DNA of 64,000 bases, taken from Thalassospira profundimaris (GTDB lineage: Bacteria; Pseudomonadota; Alphaproteobacteria; Rhodospirillales; Thalassospiraceae). Both the position numbers and the translations under genes were made by a program. Numbering within the stretch: the stretch's first letter is position 1; the number at the start of each line of letters is the position of its first letter. The notes beneath the pieces were generated by a model that ran no database searches, was not told the DNA's origin, and saw nothing but the letters and a program-made list of their open reading frames with translations. Below are positions 16,875 through 25,987 of the stretch, in pieces. Where the stretch lies: the NCBI RefSeq assembly GCF_003326755.1, contig NZ_JPWH01000013.1, forward strand, positions 62,001-126,000, given 5' to 3'.

Positions 16875-18044
16875 CTAACCATGCCGTGCGACCATTTCGA
16901 CAATCGGTTCCAGATCGGCCCACAAATCTTCTGGGTCTTCCATGCCAATCGACAGGCGCAGGACAAGGCCATCGGGGGCATTACCGGCAAACTGGCGCAT
17001 CTCGCCAATTGCCATTGGCACCATCAGGCTGTGCGTCCCGCCCCAGGATGCACCAATCGAAAAGGTTTTTGCCTGATCAATCAGGCTATTCAGCTCGCTT
17101 GCATTGTCCGCCGGGACGACAATGCTGAAAAGCGCGCTGGCCCCGGCAAAATCACGCTTCCACATTTCATGTTGCGGGTGGCTGGACAGGGCCGGATGCA
17201 ACACCCGTTTCGGGTCCATCTTTTTGGCCATGCGGGTGGCGAAATCCAGCGCAACCGCGCTGCCATGTTTCAGGCGCACCGCCATTGTTTCCATGCCGCG
17301 CAACACCAGCGTGCAATCGTCAGGCGATACCCCGATGCCCAGCATGTGCAGGGTCGATTTCAATTTTGCATGCAGGGCATCGTCATTGACCGAGACCGAG
17401 CCCATCAGCAAATCCGAATGTCCGGCGAAATATTTGGTCAGGGCCTCGACGACAATGTCGGCACCAAAATTCAGAGGCTTGAAATGCAGCGGGCTGGCCC
17501 AGGTATTGTCAATCGCCACCGGAATGCCCCTTGCACGGGCGGCCCCGGCAATGGCGGGCAGATCCTGTACTTCCATTGTTGCCGAACCGGGGCTTTCCAC
17601 CCAGACCAGTTTAACGCTGTCATCCAACATACTGGCAATATCGGCACCAATCAGCGGGTCATAAACCCGATGCGCAATACCACGTTCGGCAAGGTACCCG
17701 TTACACAGGGTGCTGACCGGCGGGTAGGCGCAATCAGGCACCAAAACCGTATCGCCCGGCTTTAACAAAGCCAGAAAGACCAGCGAAATGGCGGCCTGCC
17801 CGGAAGGTTGCACCATCGTGTATTTTGCGCCTTCAAGGGCCGAAATCGCGGCTTCGAGCGTGCGGGTGGTCGGCGTACCATGCAGCCCATAAACATACCC
17901 CTTATCGCCACGCTCCGCCCGGCTGGCATAGGCCGCCGAATTTTCAAAGGCAATGGTAGAGGCACGATAAGTCGGTGTTGCCAGGCTGGCAAAACCTTCA
18001 TGGGATATTTCGGGCGGACAAACACAAACGGTTTGGTCTTTCAT
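16875..18044 (-). CDS. metC: Cystathionine beta-lyase / Cys-Met metabolism PLP-dependent enzyme
   Basis: 389 residues of fold-type I PLP enzyme. The cofactor lysine lies in EALTKYFAGHSDLLMG, the ring-stacking and phosphate-binding region is PSGQAAISLVFLALL, and the Asp binding the pyridine nitrogen is in VAIDNTWASP. The YVYGLHGTPTTRTLEAAISAL block near residue 50 is typical of the Cys/Met gamma family. Among its members it looks most like MetC/PatB-type beta-lyases (cystathionine to homocysteine, pyruvate and ammonia), but gamma-lyase or gamma-synthase activity cannot be excluded by eye. It is monocistronic and ends tail to tail with the novel cassette. Confidence 0.85.
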   Translation of the reverse strand: MKDQTVCVCPPEISHEGFASLATPTYRASTIAFENSAAYASRAERGDKGYVYGLHGTPTTRTLEAAISALEGAKYTMVQPSGQAAISLVFLALLKPGDTVLVPDCAYPPVSTLCNGYLAERGIAHRVYDPLIGADIASMLDDSVKLVWVESPGSATMEVQDLPAIAGAARARGIPVAIDNTWASPLHFKPLNFGADIVVEALTKYFAGHSDLLMGSVSVNDDALHAKLKSTLHMLGIGVSPDDCTLVLRGMETMAVRLKHGSAVALDFATRMAKKMDPKRVLHPALSSHPQHEMWKRDFAGASALFSIVVPADNASELNSLIDQAKTFSIGASWGGTHSLMVPMAIGEMRQFAGNAPDGLVLRLSIGMEDPEDLWADLEPIVEMVARHG

Positions 18045-18231
18045 GTGGGGCGCTCCGTGGTGGCGGTAATTTCAGGGTATGACGGCAGACAAATGATGAC
18101 GCGGACATCCGGACCGGCAAGGTAAATCCTTGCAATCCTTCCGCTTTGGCAAACAGTATTCATAACAGATCGCATTTCATCATACCATGCAAGGCCCGAT
18201 AGCACGTAAGCCGCCCCAAATCGCAGAATGC

Positions 18232-18262
18232 AAAAAAAAGCTGTGCGAGGTCATCGCACAGC
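18232..18262 (-). terminator. Strong intrinsic terminator for the ABC importer/CoA-ligase operon
   Basis: Read on the minus strand: an 8-bp perfect stem GCTGTGCG / CGCACAGC with a 7-nt loop, followed by eight T. It lies about 80 bp past the stop of the paaK-like gene. Confidence 0.85.
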
Positions 18263-18285
18263 CAGGTAATTCCCGAGCGGGAATG

Positions 18286-18319
18286 AAAGTCCGGCACGGA
18301 CAGAAATACGCCGGACTTT
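18286..18319. terminator. Second inverted repeat in the operon's 3' region
   Basis: A 10-bp perfect stem AAAGTCCGGC / GCCGGACTTT with a 14-nt loop, just downstream of the paaK-like stop. T-runs on both sides are short. It could be a weak first terminator or a 3'-end stabiliser in front of the strong one. Confidence 0.5.
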
Positions 18320-18340
18320 TTCAAATATAGCAATCAGATT

Positions 18341-19579
18341 TCAATTATAGTCGCGCTGATCATCGATCACCTTGCCATCATTGGGCAGGCTGCCCGGTGT
18401 GGCCGGTTCAACAATGCCGCGCAATTTGCATACATCATGCACGGTGGCCGCCACCGCATCGGCATCAAACCCGCTGGCATCGGTTTCACAGGCCAGTGTC
18501 ATGACATCATTGTCATTCACCCGCGACACAACCAGCCGCGCCCTGGCAATTTCGGGGTGACGGCGCACCACCTCGGCCACTTGCTCCGGATGGACAAACA
18601 TGCCTTTTACCTTGGTGGTCTGATCGGCCCGGCCCATCCATCCCTTGATGCGCTGGTTGGTGCGCCCGCACGGGCTTTGCCCTGGCAAAATGGCGGAAAG
18701 ATCGCCGGTGGCAAAGCGCACCAGCGGATAATCCATATTCAGCGACGTCACCAAAACTTCGCCCACCTCGCCATCCGCCACCGGAATGCCCGTTCCCGGA
18801 CGCACGATTTCCAGGATAATATCCTCGGCCACGATCATGCCGTCACGGGCCTCGCTTTCATAGGCAATCAGGCCCAGATCGGCACTGGCATAACATTGCA
18901 GCATGGTCACACCGCGTTCGGCAAACCAGCCCCGCAGGGATTCCGGCAGGGCCTCGCCCGAGACCAGCGCCCGGCTGATGGAGGACACATCCGCCCCCAT
19001 TTCATCGGCCTTTTCGATCAGGATTTTCAGGAAGGACGGGGTGCCGACATAGCCGGTGGGGCGGATATCGGCGATCGCCGTCACCTGGCTTTCGGTTTGT
19101 CCAACACCCGCCGGAATCACCGCACAGCCACAGGCGCGCGCGCCACTGTCAAAAATGAAGCCACCCGGGGTCAGGTGATAGGACATGCAATTATGCACCA
19201 CATCACCGGGCCTAAATCCGGCGGCATAATAGGCCCGGCCCATACGCCACCAGTCATCCCCCTTGCCCTCCGGGTCGTAAATCGGACCGGGGCTTTGAAA
19301 AACACGGCCCAGCGCACCAACTGGTGTGGCATTCAACCCGGCAAAGGGGCGATTTTCAGCCTGCATGGCAATCAGATCGGATTTGCGAGTAACCGGCAAT
19401 TTTGCCAGTTCCGCCCGGTTGGTCACGGCCCCACTCGCCACCCCCTGCAAAATGGTGCCAAAGCCTTTGGTCTTGTCACGGGCATGGGCAATCAGGCCCG
19501 GCAATGATGCCATCAGGCGACCTTCGCGGGCGTCCGGGGCCAGGGTTTCCTTGTCGTCAAAATAGGTTTGCAATGTCAT
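18341..19579 (-). CDS. Phenylacetate-CoA ligase (PaaK)-like AMP-forming CoA ligase
   Basis: 412 residues in the ANL adenylating superfamily, closest by eye to PaaK-type ligases: YYAAGFRPGDVVHNCMSYHL near residue 125, LVSGEALPESLRGW, YASADLGLIAYE, and the C-terminal lid with GWMGRADQTTKVKGMFVHPE and the ATP-contacting Asp of FATGDLSAI. It would turn an aromatic or other organic acid into its CoA thioester. The long upstream extension to 19720 overlaps livF and is rejected; ATG 19579 follows GGAACAGG. It is the last gene of the importer operon. The substrate is unknown; phenylacetate is a family-based guess. Confidence 0.82.
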   Translation of the reverse strand: MTLQTYFDDKETLAPDAREGRLMASLPGLIAHARDKTKGFGTILQGVASGAVTNRAELAKLPVTRKSDLIAMQAENRPFAGLNATPVGALGRVFQSPGPIYDPEGKGDDWWRMGRAYYAAGFRPGDVVHNCMSYHLTPGGFIFDSGARACGCAVIPAGVGQTESQVTAIADIRPTGYVGTPSFLKILIEKADEMGADVSSISRALVSGEALPESLRGWFAERGVTMLQCYASADLGLIAYESEARDGMIVAEDIILEIVRPGTGIPVADGEVGEVLVTSLNMDYPLVRFATGDLSAILPGQSPCGRTNQRIKGWMGRADQTTKVKGMFVHPEQVAEVVRRHPEIARARLVVSRVNDNDVMTLACETDASGFDADAVAATVHDVCKLRGIVEPATPGSLPNDGKVIDDQRDYN

Positions 19580-19646
19580 GGCCTGTTCCGTGTGCTTGAA
19601 AAGTGCCGGTGCGCCGTCCAAACGGCAATTCTGTCGGAACGCCGCA

Positions 19647-20468
19647 TCACAGCCAGCGTTTGCGCCGTTTATAGGATTTGATGTTCTTGAAGCTTTTGCG
19701 GTCTTCCGACCCGCCGCCAAGGTAAAATTCCTTGACGTCCTCGTTATTCAAAAGCTCGTCGCGGGTACCATCGAGCACCACCTTGCCGCTTTCCATGATA
19801 TATCCATAATCGGCAACCTTCAGGGCAAAATTGGCATTCTGTTCGACAATCAGCATCGTGATACCCTGATCACGGTTGATCTTTTCAATGATGCCAAAGA
19901 CCTCCTTGACCAGCAAGGGTGACAGCCCCATCGAGGGTTCGTCCAGCAAAATCATTTTCGGGCGCGCCATCAGCGCGCGACCAATGGCGAGCATCTGCTG
20001 TTCCCCGCCCGACAAATAGCCAGCCAGCCCGGTGCGTTCACGCAGGCGCGGGAAATAGTCAAACACCATGTCGATATCGTCTTTAACGCCCTTGTCCTTG
20101 CGGGTATAGGCGCCCAGACGCAAATTCTCGAGGCATGTCATATCCTCGATAATGCGGCGGCCTTCCATCACCTGGAAAATGCCGGACCGCACAATATCTT
20201 CGGGGTAACGGTTGGAAATGGGCTGCCCGGCAAAGGTAATTTCGCCGCGCGTCACCTCGCCATCCTCGGTTTTCAAAAGACCCGAAATCGCCTTGAGCGT
20301 AGTGGATTTCCCCGCCCCGTTCGGCCCCAGTAACGTCACAATGCTGCCCTGTGGCACATCAAGCGACACGCCGCGCAAAACAAGGATCACGTCGTCATAA
20401 ACGACTTCGATGTTATTGACCGACAACAGCGGCGGCGCGGTTTCAATTTTGCGGGCGGGTTCGGACAT
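19647..20468 (-). CDS. livF: Branched-chain-type ABC transporter ATP-binding protein (LivF)
   Basis: 273 residues with Walker A LLGPNGAGKSTTLKAISGLL, Q-loop FQVMEGRRI, signature LSGGEQQMLAIGRALMARP, Walker B MILLDEPSMGL and the switch His region in IVEQN (the LivF-type VEQN replaces the usual His loop). The basic C-terminal extension (KSFKNIKSYKRRKRWL) is longer than in E. coli LivF. It energises the importer with LivG. An AAGGTGAT ribosome site precedes the ATG. Confidence 0.93.
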   Translation of the reverse strand: MSEPARKIETAPPLLSVNNIEVVYDDVILVLRGVSLDVPQGSIVTLLGPNGAGKSTTLKAISGLLKTEDGEVTRGEITFAGQPISNRYPEDIVRSGIFQVMEGRRIIEDMTCLENLRLGAYTRKDKGVKDDIDMVFDYFPRLRERTGLAGYLSGGEQQMLAIGRALMARPKMILLDEPSMGLSPLLVKEVFGIIEKINRDQGITMLIVEQNANFALKVADYGYIMESGKVVLDGTRDELLNNEDVKEFYLGGGSEDRKSFKNIKSYKRRKRWL

Positions 20469-20551
20469 GGATCACCTTCGCAACAGCAGCTAAAAATAAA
20501 AAACAAATCAATACACTGAATAAGTATCCGGCGATGGTGACGCCGCCACCA

Positions 20552-20595
20552 GGGTGCCGGAACCGTTTTGGGGAAAACAGCTGGTTCCGGCACCC
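20552..20595. repeat. Long nested stem-loop between substrate-binding protein gene and livF
   Basis: A 13-bp perfect outer stem (GGGTGCCGGAACC / GGTTCCGGCACCC) encloses a 5-bp inner stem (GTTTT-GGGG-AAAAC). It sits directly after the stop of the substrate-binding protein gene. Such intercistronic hairpins commonly protect the upstream mRNA so that the binding protein is made in excess over the membrane and ATPase subunits. Confidence 0.75.
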
Positions 20596-20633
20596 GGCGG
20601 GAGACATCGTTTCACACCGAAAGGCGACAGGTC

Positions 20634-21875
20634 CTAGTAGCCCAGCCAGTCATCACGACGCGGTAGGGTCACGGTTTCCAGTTTGGTAACTTTCACATCA
20701 CCGCCGTGGGCTTCACCGCTATAGATATTGACGGTGTTAATGCCGCGATGGTCTTCGGCCGTCCAGGTGGCGGGCATGCAAACGCCTTCCAGACCTTTGG
20801 GCACCCAATCGGTGCGGGCATACATGCCCTGCTTGATATTCGCGCCGGTAATGCCGCCATTTTCCTTGGCCCATTCCATGGCTTCTTTCATGTAATAGAC
20901 CGAGCAAATGCCGCGAATATAATGGTGGGTACGGAACTGCTCGCCGGTTTTATCCGATTCCATTGAAATCTTGCGCACCAGTTCCATGCCCGGCACCCCT
21001 TCGTCCGTCCAGAAGCTGGTCATGACCGGGAAAACATAATTATCAACATCGCCAATGGTTTTAAGGGTTTCGTAGTCCCCCGCCCAGATATTGGCAAGCC
21101 AGGTCGGATCAACCCCCACCGTGCCACAGGATTTCACCAGCGACACCACCGACGGCCCAAGGTTGCCAAGATAGCCATAATCGGTCCCCGCTTCTTTCAG
21201 GGTCAGGCACTGTGCCTTGAAATCCCCCGGCTTCATCGACACCACAACCGGGCTGGTCACATCAAAACCCAGCTCGGTGGCATATTCCGCGCAGGCTTCT
21301 TTGGGGGCATTGGGATAAGGGTGGTTGTCGCCGATATGGCTGAATACCGGTTTGCCCTCGCCGCCTTTTTTCTTCCAGTCCTCGGCAGCCCATTGCACCA
21401 TTGCCCGGCAGGCATCGGAATAGGACGCCCCATAGAAAAAGTTATAGGGGGCCGGTTTTGCGGTTTTCGGGTTTTTGCCCGTCGGGTCGGTCAAATGGCC
21501 GGAATAGGAGGCCGAATAAACCGGCACTTCATCCTTGGCAACAAAGGAAATCAAAGCTTCGGTATCGCCCGTTCCCCAGCCCTGCATCGCGATCATATTG
21601 TTGCGCGAACGCCACTTTTTGTAATTGGCAATCGCCTGGGGCACCTTATAGGCGTAATCGACCGATTCAAATTCCAGCGGGGTGCCGTCAATCCCGCCAT
21701 TTTCCTTGATATAGGACAGCGCATCACGCACACCATCGGCATAGAACTTGCCGATAAAGCCGGTTGCCCCGGTAATATCCATCAAATGGCCGACAAACAC
21801 GCTGTCTTCCGCCTTGGCCGCGCCAACCGAAAGGCCGGTTGCCATCATCGCGGTTGCCGCAATCAGTTTCTTCAT
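20634..21875 (-). CDS. ABC transporter periplasmic substrate-binding protein (type I, Liv/HAAT-like)
   Basis: 413 residues. It has a Sec signal peptide MKKLIAATAMMATGLSVGAAKA with cleavage before EDSVFVG, then a type I periplasmic binding fold starting GHLMDITGATGFIGKFYADG and YIKENGGIDGTPLEFESVDY. It belongs to the branched-chain amino acid/amide/aromatic acid binding protein group. Its ligand is not evident, though the flanking CoA ligases argue for an organic acid rather than an amino acid. A strong AGGGAGA site lies before ATG 21875; an in-frame ATG 33 bp upstream would spoil the signal peptide. A nested hairpin follows the gene. Confidence 0.9.
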   Translation of the reverse strand: MKKLIAATAMMATGLSVGAAKAEDSVFVGHLMDITGATGFIGKFYADGVRDALSYIKENGGIDGTPLEFESVDYAYKVPQAIANYKKWRSRNNMIAMQGWGTGDTEALISFVAKDEVPVYSASYSGHLTDPTGKNPKTAKPAPYNFFYGASYSDACRAMVQWAAEDWKKKGGEGKPVFSHIGDNHPYPNAPKEACAEYATELGFDVTSPVVVSMKPGDFKAQCLTLKEAGTDYGYLGNLGPSVVSLVKSCGTVGVDPTWLANIWAGDYETLKTIGDVDNYVFPVMTSFWTDEGVPGMELVRKISMESDKTGEQFRTHHYIRGICSVYYMKEAMEWAKENGGITGANIKQGMYARTDWVPKGLEGVCMPATWTAEDHRGINTVNIYSGEAHGGDVKVTKLETVTLPRRDDWLGY

Positions 21876-21980
21876 CTCGACGTCTCCCTTGGACGTTTCA
21901 TTGAACACAAAAGCCTCCCGGTCTCCCCCGTATTTTTATTGTCCAGGCGGGGTTTAATCGCCCGCCCAGTGGGGGTTTGG

Positions 21981-23054
21981 TCAGTACGAGAAGGGATAAA
22001 GCTTCCAGTACGCCCTGATCTGTTGCCAGCGGTGAGCCAGACCGTCGGGTTCAAAAATCAGGAACAGGATGATGGCCAGACCGATCGCCATCTCCTTGAT
22101 ATAGGCCAGGCCATCGGTCACAGCGGTGCTGTTGGCCCAGTCAAAAACACTAAGTGCACTAACGCCGGTTTCCATCACTTCGGGCAGCAGCACCATAAAC
22201 ACGGTGCCCATCAGCGCCCCTTTAACCGACCCAAGGCCACCAATAATGATCATGCCGAGAAACTGGATGGAAAGCAGGATGGTAAAACCCTCTGCCGAGA
22301 CATAGCCCAGATAATGCCCATAAAGCGCCCCGCCAATACCGGCATAAAAGGACGACACGGCAAAACTGAGCAAACGGTATTTCGTGAGGTTAATACCCAT
22401 AATTTCAGCCGACAGATAATGGTCACGCACCGCGACAAAGGCCCGCCCGTCTCGCGACCGCATCAGGTTGCTACCCAGCACATACATGATCACAAGGAAA
22501 AACAGGCTGACATAAAAGAAGCTGAAATCATCCATGATTTCATAGCCAAACACATTGATCGGATTGGCCGCCGCCCCGTAAGATCCGCCGGTAAACCAGT
22601 CCGCACGGGCAAAGAAATCCTCAAGGATAAACTGGGCAGCCAGGGTCGCGATTGCCAGATAAAGCCCCTTGATACGAGCTGCTGGCAATCCAAACAACAG
22701 CCCCACTGCCGCCGTTGCCATGCCTGCCAGCGGAATGGAGAGCAAAACCGGAATGCCGGTATGATTGTTAATCCAGGCCGAGGCAAAGGCCCCAAAGCCA
22801 AAAAACGCCGCATGACCAAGCGAGATTTGCCCGGTAAAGCCAACCAGAATGTTCAGCCCCAGAGCGGCAATGGCGAAATAGGAAATCTGGATAAACAGAT
22901 TAACGTAATAACCATCAAGAACAAACGGGATCAGCCCCACCGCGACAATGCCCAGAATGGCGGCATTGCGCACAAAGGTGGTGTCAAATATCCGCGTGTC
23001 CTGGCGATAGGTGGTTCGGAAATCGCCACAGGGACGCATTGAAAAACCGGCCAT
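21981..23054 (-). CDS. livM: Branched-chain-type ABC transporter permease (LivM)
   Basis: 357 residues with about ten hydrophobic helices. The LivM hallmark GFTGQISLGHAAFFGFGAFA lies around residues 73-92, and the EAA-like loop RDHYLSAEIMGINLTKYRLL around 205-225. The hydrophilic 28-residue N-terminus is typical of this subfamily. It pairs with LivH to form the membrane channel and lies 18 bp after the livH stop. Confidence 0.93.
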   Translation of the reverse strand: MAGFSMRPCGDFRTTYRQDTRIFDTTFVRNAAILGIVAVGLIPFVLDGYYVNLFIQISYFAIAALGLNILVGFTGQISLGHAAFFGFGAFASAWINNHTGIPVLLSIPLAGMATAAVGLLFGLPAARIKGLYLAIATLAAQFILEDFFARADWFTGGSYGAAANPINVFGYEIMDDFSFFYVSLFFLVIMYVLGSNLMRSRDGRAFVAVRDHYLSAEIMGINLTKYRLLSFAVSSFYAGIGGALYGHYLGYVSAEGFTILLSIQFLGMIIIGGLGSVKGALMGTVFMVLLPEVMETGVSALSVFDWANSTAVTDGLAYIKEMAIGLAIILFLIFEPDGLAHRWQQIRAYWKLYPFSY

Positions 23055-23072
23055 AATGGATCGTCCCCCTGA

Positions 23073-23966
23073 TCAGATACGTTCGATGTCTTTGGTGCCA
23101 AACAGGCCGTATGGCTTGATGCACAGAATGATAATCAGCACATAAAACGGTGCGATGGAAAACAGGTTGCCCCAGTGCAGATACTGCCCGTCCACAAACT
23201 CCGCCCCGTTTTCCAGCAGGCCGATAATCACCCCGCCCACAATCGCCCCGATGATGGAATCCAGCCCGCCCAGAATAACCGCCGGAAACACCTTGATGCC
23301 AATCACCGACAGGCCCGATGACACACCATTGACCATGCCGATCACAATCCCTGCGACCCCGGAAACCAGGGCCGAAATCGCCCAGGACATGGCAAACACG
23401 GTTTTCACCGAAATGCCCAGGCTTTGGGCCACCTGCTGGTCAAAAGCGGTTGCGCGCATTGCCAGGCCCAGTTTGGAATATTTAAAAAACCAGTAAAACG
23501 CCGCCATGATCACCAGCGAGATCACGAAGCTCATGATATAGGCCGTTTCAATCTGCATGCCGAACAGGCTGATGGTGCGGGTATCAAACACCTGCGGATA
23601 GGTCGCCGTGGTGGCGCCAAAAATCCATTTTGTCGCCGCCTGAAAGAAAATAGACAGGCCGATTGTCACCATGATGACGGAAATGATCGGTTCGCCAATC
23701 ATGGGGCGTAAAATCACCATTTGCAGGATAATGCCAAAGGCCATCATGAACAGCAGGGTAAAGACAAATCCCAGCCAGAACGGCATTTGAAATTCGACCA
23801 GAAACGCATAACAGACCCACGCCCCGATCAGCAGGAATTCGCCCTGCGCGAAATTGACCACCTGGGTTGATTTGTAAATCAGCACAAAACACATGGCGAC
23901 CACGCCATAAAGCGTTCCGACAATCAGCCCGTTGAGCAATAACTGAAACAACAGTTCAAAATTCAT
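23073..23966 (-). CDS. livH: Branched-chain-type ABC transporter permease (LivH)
   Basis: 297 residues and about eight membrane helices. The N-terminal pattern GLIVGTLYGVVAMCFVLIYK is followed by VVNFAQGEFLLIGAW, and the coupling loop reads MRATAFDQQVAQSLGI. These are LivH signatures. It is situated between the acyl-CoA synthetase gene (66 bp upstream) and livM. Confidence 0.93.
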   Translation of the reverse strand: MNFELLFQLLLNGLIVGTLYGVVAMCFVLIYKSTQVVNFAQGEFLLIGAWVCYAFLVEFQMPFWLGFVFTLLFMMAFGIILQMVILRPMIGEPIISVIMVTIGLSIFFQAATKWIFGATTATYPQVFDTRTISLFGMQIETAYIMSFVISLVIMAAFYWFFKYSKLGLAMRATAFDQQVAQSLGISVKTVFAMSWAISALVSGVAGIVIGMVNGVSSGLSVIGIKVFPAVILGGLDSIIGAIVGGVIIGLLENGAEFVDGQYLHWGNLFSIAPFYVLIIILCIKPYGLFGTKDIERI

Positions 23967-24032
23967 GGTGCCATCCCTGTCATGGCGAGGATGCGGCCAT
24001 CCCCGGTTTTGTTTTTTTGCCGCGTCTTATGG

Positions 24033-25985
24033 TTATTCGGCGGCTTTCGGGGCGTTCTGCACCCCGTTCGGACCTTCCAGATCGACCACGCGCACACTGG
24101 TCTGAATCCGGGTTTTTGATCCGTCCTGGAAGGTAATCATGGTGTCGATATCGACCGTCTCGGTGCCCGAATAAACCGCATCGATAATGTCGGCATATTT
24201 TTCGGCAACCACACCCCGACGCACCTTGCGCGTCCGGGTCAGTTCGCCATCATCGGCATCCAGTTCCTTATACAGCAGCAGAAACCGGCGGATGCGCTGT
24301 GCTTCGGGCAGGGTTTCGTTTACCTGGCGCACTTCCTCGGCAATCATGTCATAGACCTGTGGCTGGGCCGACAGATTGGTATAATTGGTAAAGGAAATAC
24401 CGCGCTGTTCGGCCCATTTCGCCATGATCGAAAAGCGAATGCAGATCATGGCCGATAAAAACGGCAGGCCCTTGCCCAAAATCACCGCCTCGGCAATGAA
24501 GGGCGAGAATTTAAGTTTGTTTTCAATGAATTGCGGCGAATAGCGGATTTTGGTCGATGTTTCGGCCAAATCTTTCAAACGGTCAATCACCACCAGATGG
24601 TTATTGTCCTTTTTGAAATATCCGGCATCCCCGGTGCGCATCCAGCCATCGGCCACATCCTCGTCATAGGCGGACTGGTTTTTATAATAGCTGGTAAACA
24701 TGCCCGATGTGCGGGCAACAATTTCGCCCACCCCGTTTTCATCGGTATTGATCACCTTGATTTCCGAATTATCAAACGCCACTCCGACGGTATCAAAATC
24801 AATATCGTCAGGTTGATGGATGGTATAGGCACCACACAGTTCGGTCTGACCATAAAGCTGGCGCAGCGGCACCCCCATGGCATGGAAAAACTTGAAGGTT
24901 TCCGGCCCCATCGCTGCCCCGCCGGTGGCGGCTGATCGCAAATTGCTAAATCCCAGCCGGTCTTTTAAGGCATTCATCAGCAAAATATCCGCTGCCTTGG
25001 AATGCCCGCCATTCTCCAGCGCGCCACGGGCCAGCTTCATGCCCCAGTCATACATTTTTTGCTTAAAGGGCGTTGAATCCATCATGCGCGCCCGGACATC
25101 GGCGGCAATGGCTTCCCACACACGCGGGGCCAGCAGCACGAAATTCGGCCCGATCTCGCGCAGGTCGGCCATCATGGTTTCCTGCTCTTCCACAAAATTG
25201 ACGATCTGGCGGCTGACCAGCGATTGCCCGACGACATAGACCTGTTCCATGATCCAGGGCAGCGGCAAAACCGACACATAATTATCACCCGGCAATTTCG
25301 GGTCGGCCCGCAAATAGGCCGCACAATGATCCAGGAAATCCCCGGCATTGAGCATCGCCATTTTTGGTTTGGATGTTGTGCCCGATGTGGTGCACAAAAT
25401 CGCGCATTCATCGCCCCGGGTTTCTGCCAGCAAGCGGGCATAGGCCTGAGCATCGCGCGCCTCAACCTTGCGGCCAAGCTCATAGAGGTCTTCCACCGCC
25501 ATCAGGCGCGGATCATCATATTTGCGCATCCCCCGCGGGTCACAATAAATGATCTTTTCAACCGTTGGAATCTGGTCTTCCAGCTCCAGCAGCTTGTCGC
25601 ACTGTTCTTCATCCTCGGCGACAATCACTTTTGCTTCGCCATAGGTGATCAGAAAGGCCACTTCATCATGCAGGCTGTCCTGATACAGGCCGAGCGACCA
25701 TGCCCGCAGCGCATGGGCCGAAATCTCCGCCCACACCCATTCGGGCCGGTTTTCACCAATGATGCCCACAACATCGCCCGCGCCCACGCCCAGTTCGCGC
25801 AGGCCCAGGCTCATCCATTTCACACGGTCATTGTAATTGCGCCAGGTAAATTCCTGCCAGACGCCAAATTCCTTTTCGCGCATGGCAACATCGTTGGGCC
25901 AGTTTTTGGCGTTATAGGCCAGCACCTTGGGGAAGGTATCAAGTGCAGCAATATCGGCGTAGTCAGGCACGGTATATTTGTTCAT
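24033..25985 (-). CDS. Long-chain-type acyl-CoA synthetase (AMP-binding)
   Basis: 650 residues of ANL ligase. The P-loop reads ILCTTSGTTSKPKMAML (the usual Gly after TSGTT is Ser), the A5 motif is LRQLYGQTELCGAYTIH, and the A7-A8 region is WMRTGDAGYFKKDNNHLVVIDRLKD. The N-terminal VAMREKEFGVWQEFTWRNYND resembles FadD15/long-chain acyl-CoA synthetases. It would activate a fatty or aryl-alkyl acid with ATP and CoA. Its place inside an ABC importer operon (2 bp after livG) points to capture of the imported acid as a CoA thioester; the substrate is not deducible. Confidence 0.88.
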   Translation of the reverse strand: MNKYTVPDYADIAALDTFPKVLAYNAKNWPNDVAMREKEFGVWQEFTWRNYNDRVKWMSLGLRELGVGAGDVVGIIGENRPEWVWAEISAHALRAWSLGLYQDSLHDEVAFLITYGEAKVIVAEDEEQCDKLLELEDQIPTVEKIIYCDPRGMRKYDDPRLMAVEDLYELGRKVEARDAQAYARLLAETRGDECAILCTTSGTTSKPKMAMLNAGDFLDHCAAYLRADPKLPGDNYVSVLPLPWIMEQVYVVGQSLVSRQIVNFVEEQETMMADLREIGPNFVLLAPRVWEAIAADVRARMMDSTPFKQKMYDWGMKLARGALENGGHSKAADILLMNALKDRLGFSNLRSAATGGAAMGPETFKFFHAMGVPLRQLYGQTELCGAYTIHQPDDIDFDTVGVAFDNSEIKVINTDENGVGEIVARTSGMFTSYYKNQSAYDEDVADGWMRTGDAGYFKKDNNHLVVIDRLKDLAETSTKIRYSPQFIENKLKFSPFIAEAVILGKGLPFLSAMICIRFSIMAKWAEQRGISFTNYTNLSAQPQVYDMIAEEVRQVNETLPEAQRIRRFLLLYKELDADDGELTRTRKVRRGVVAEKYADIIDAVYSGTETVDIDTMITFQDGSKTRIQTSVRVVDLEGPNGVQNAPKAAE

Positions 25986-25987
25986 TG

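Noticed and set aside
18437-19507. 356-codon plus-strand frame opposite the paaK-like gene
   Set aside because: Shadow of a certain ligase gene; no motif.
21321-23042. 573-codon plus-strand frame opposite the binding-protein and livM genes
   Set aside because: It spans two real genes and their gap on the other strand and has the skewed His/Lys/Arg/Gln composition of a shadow frame.
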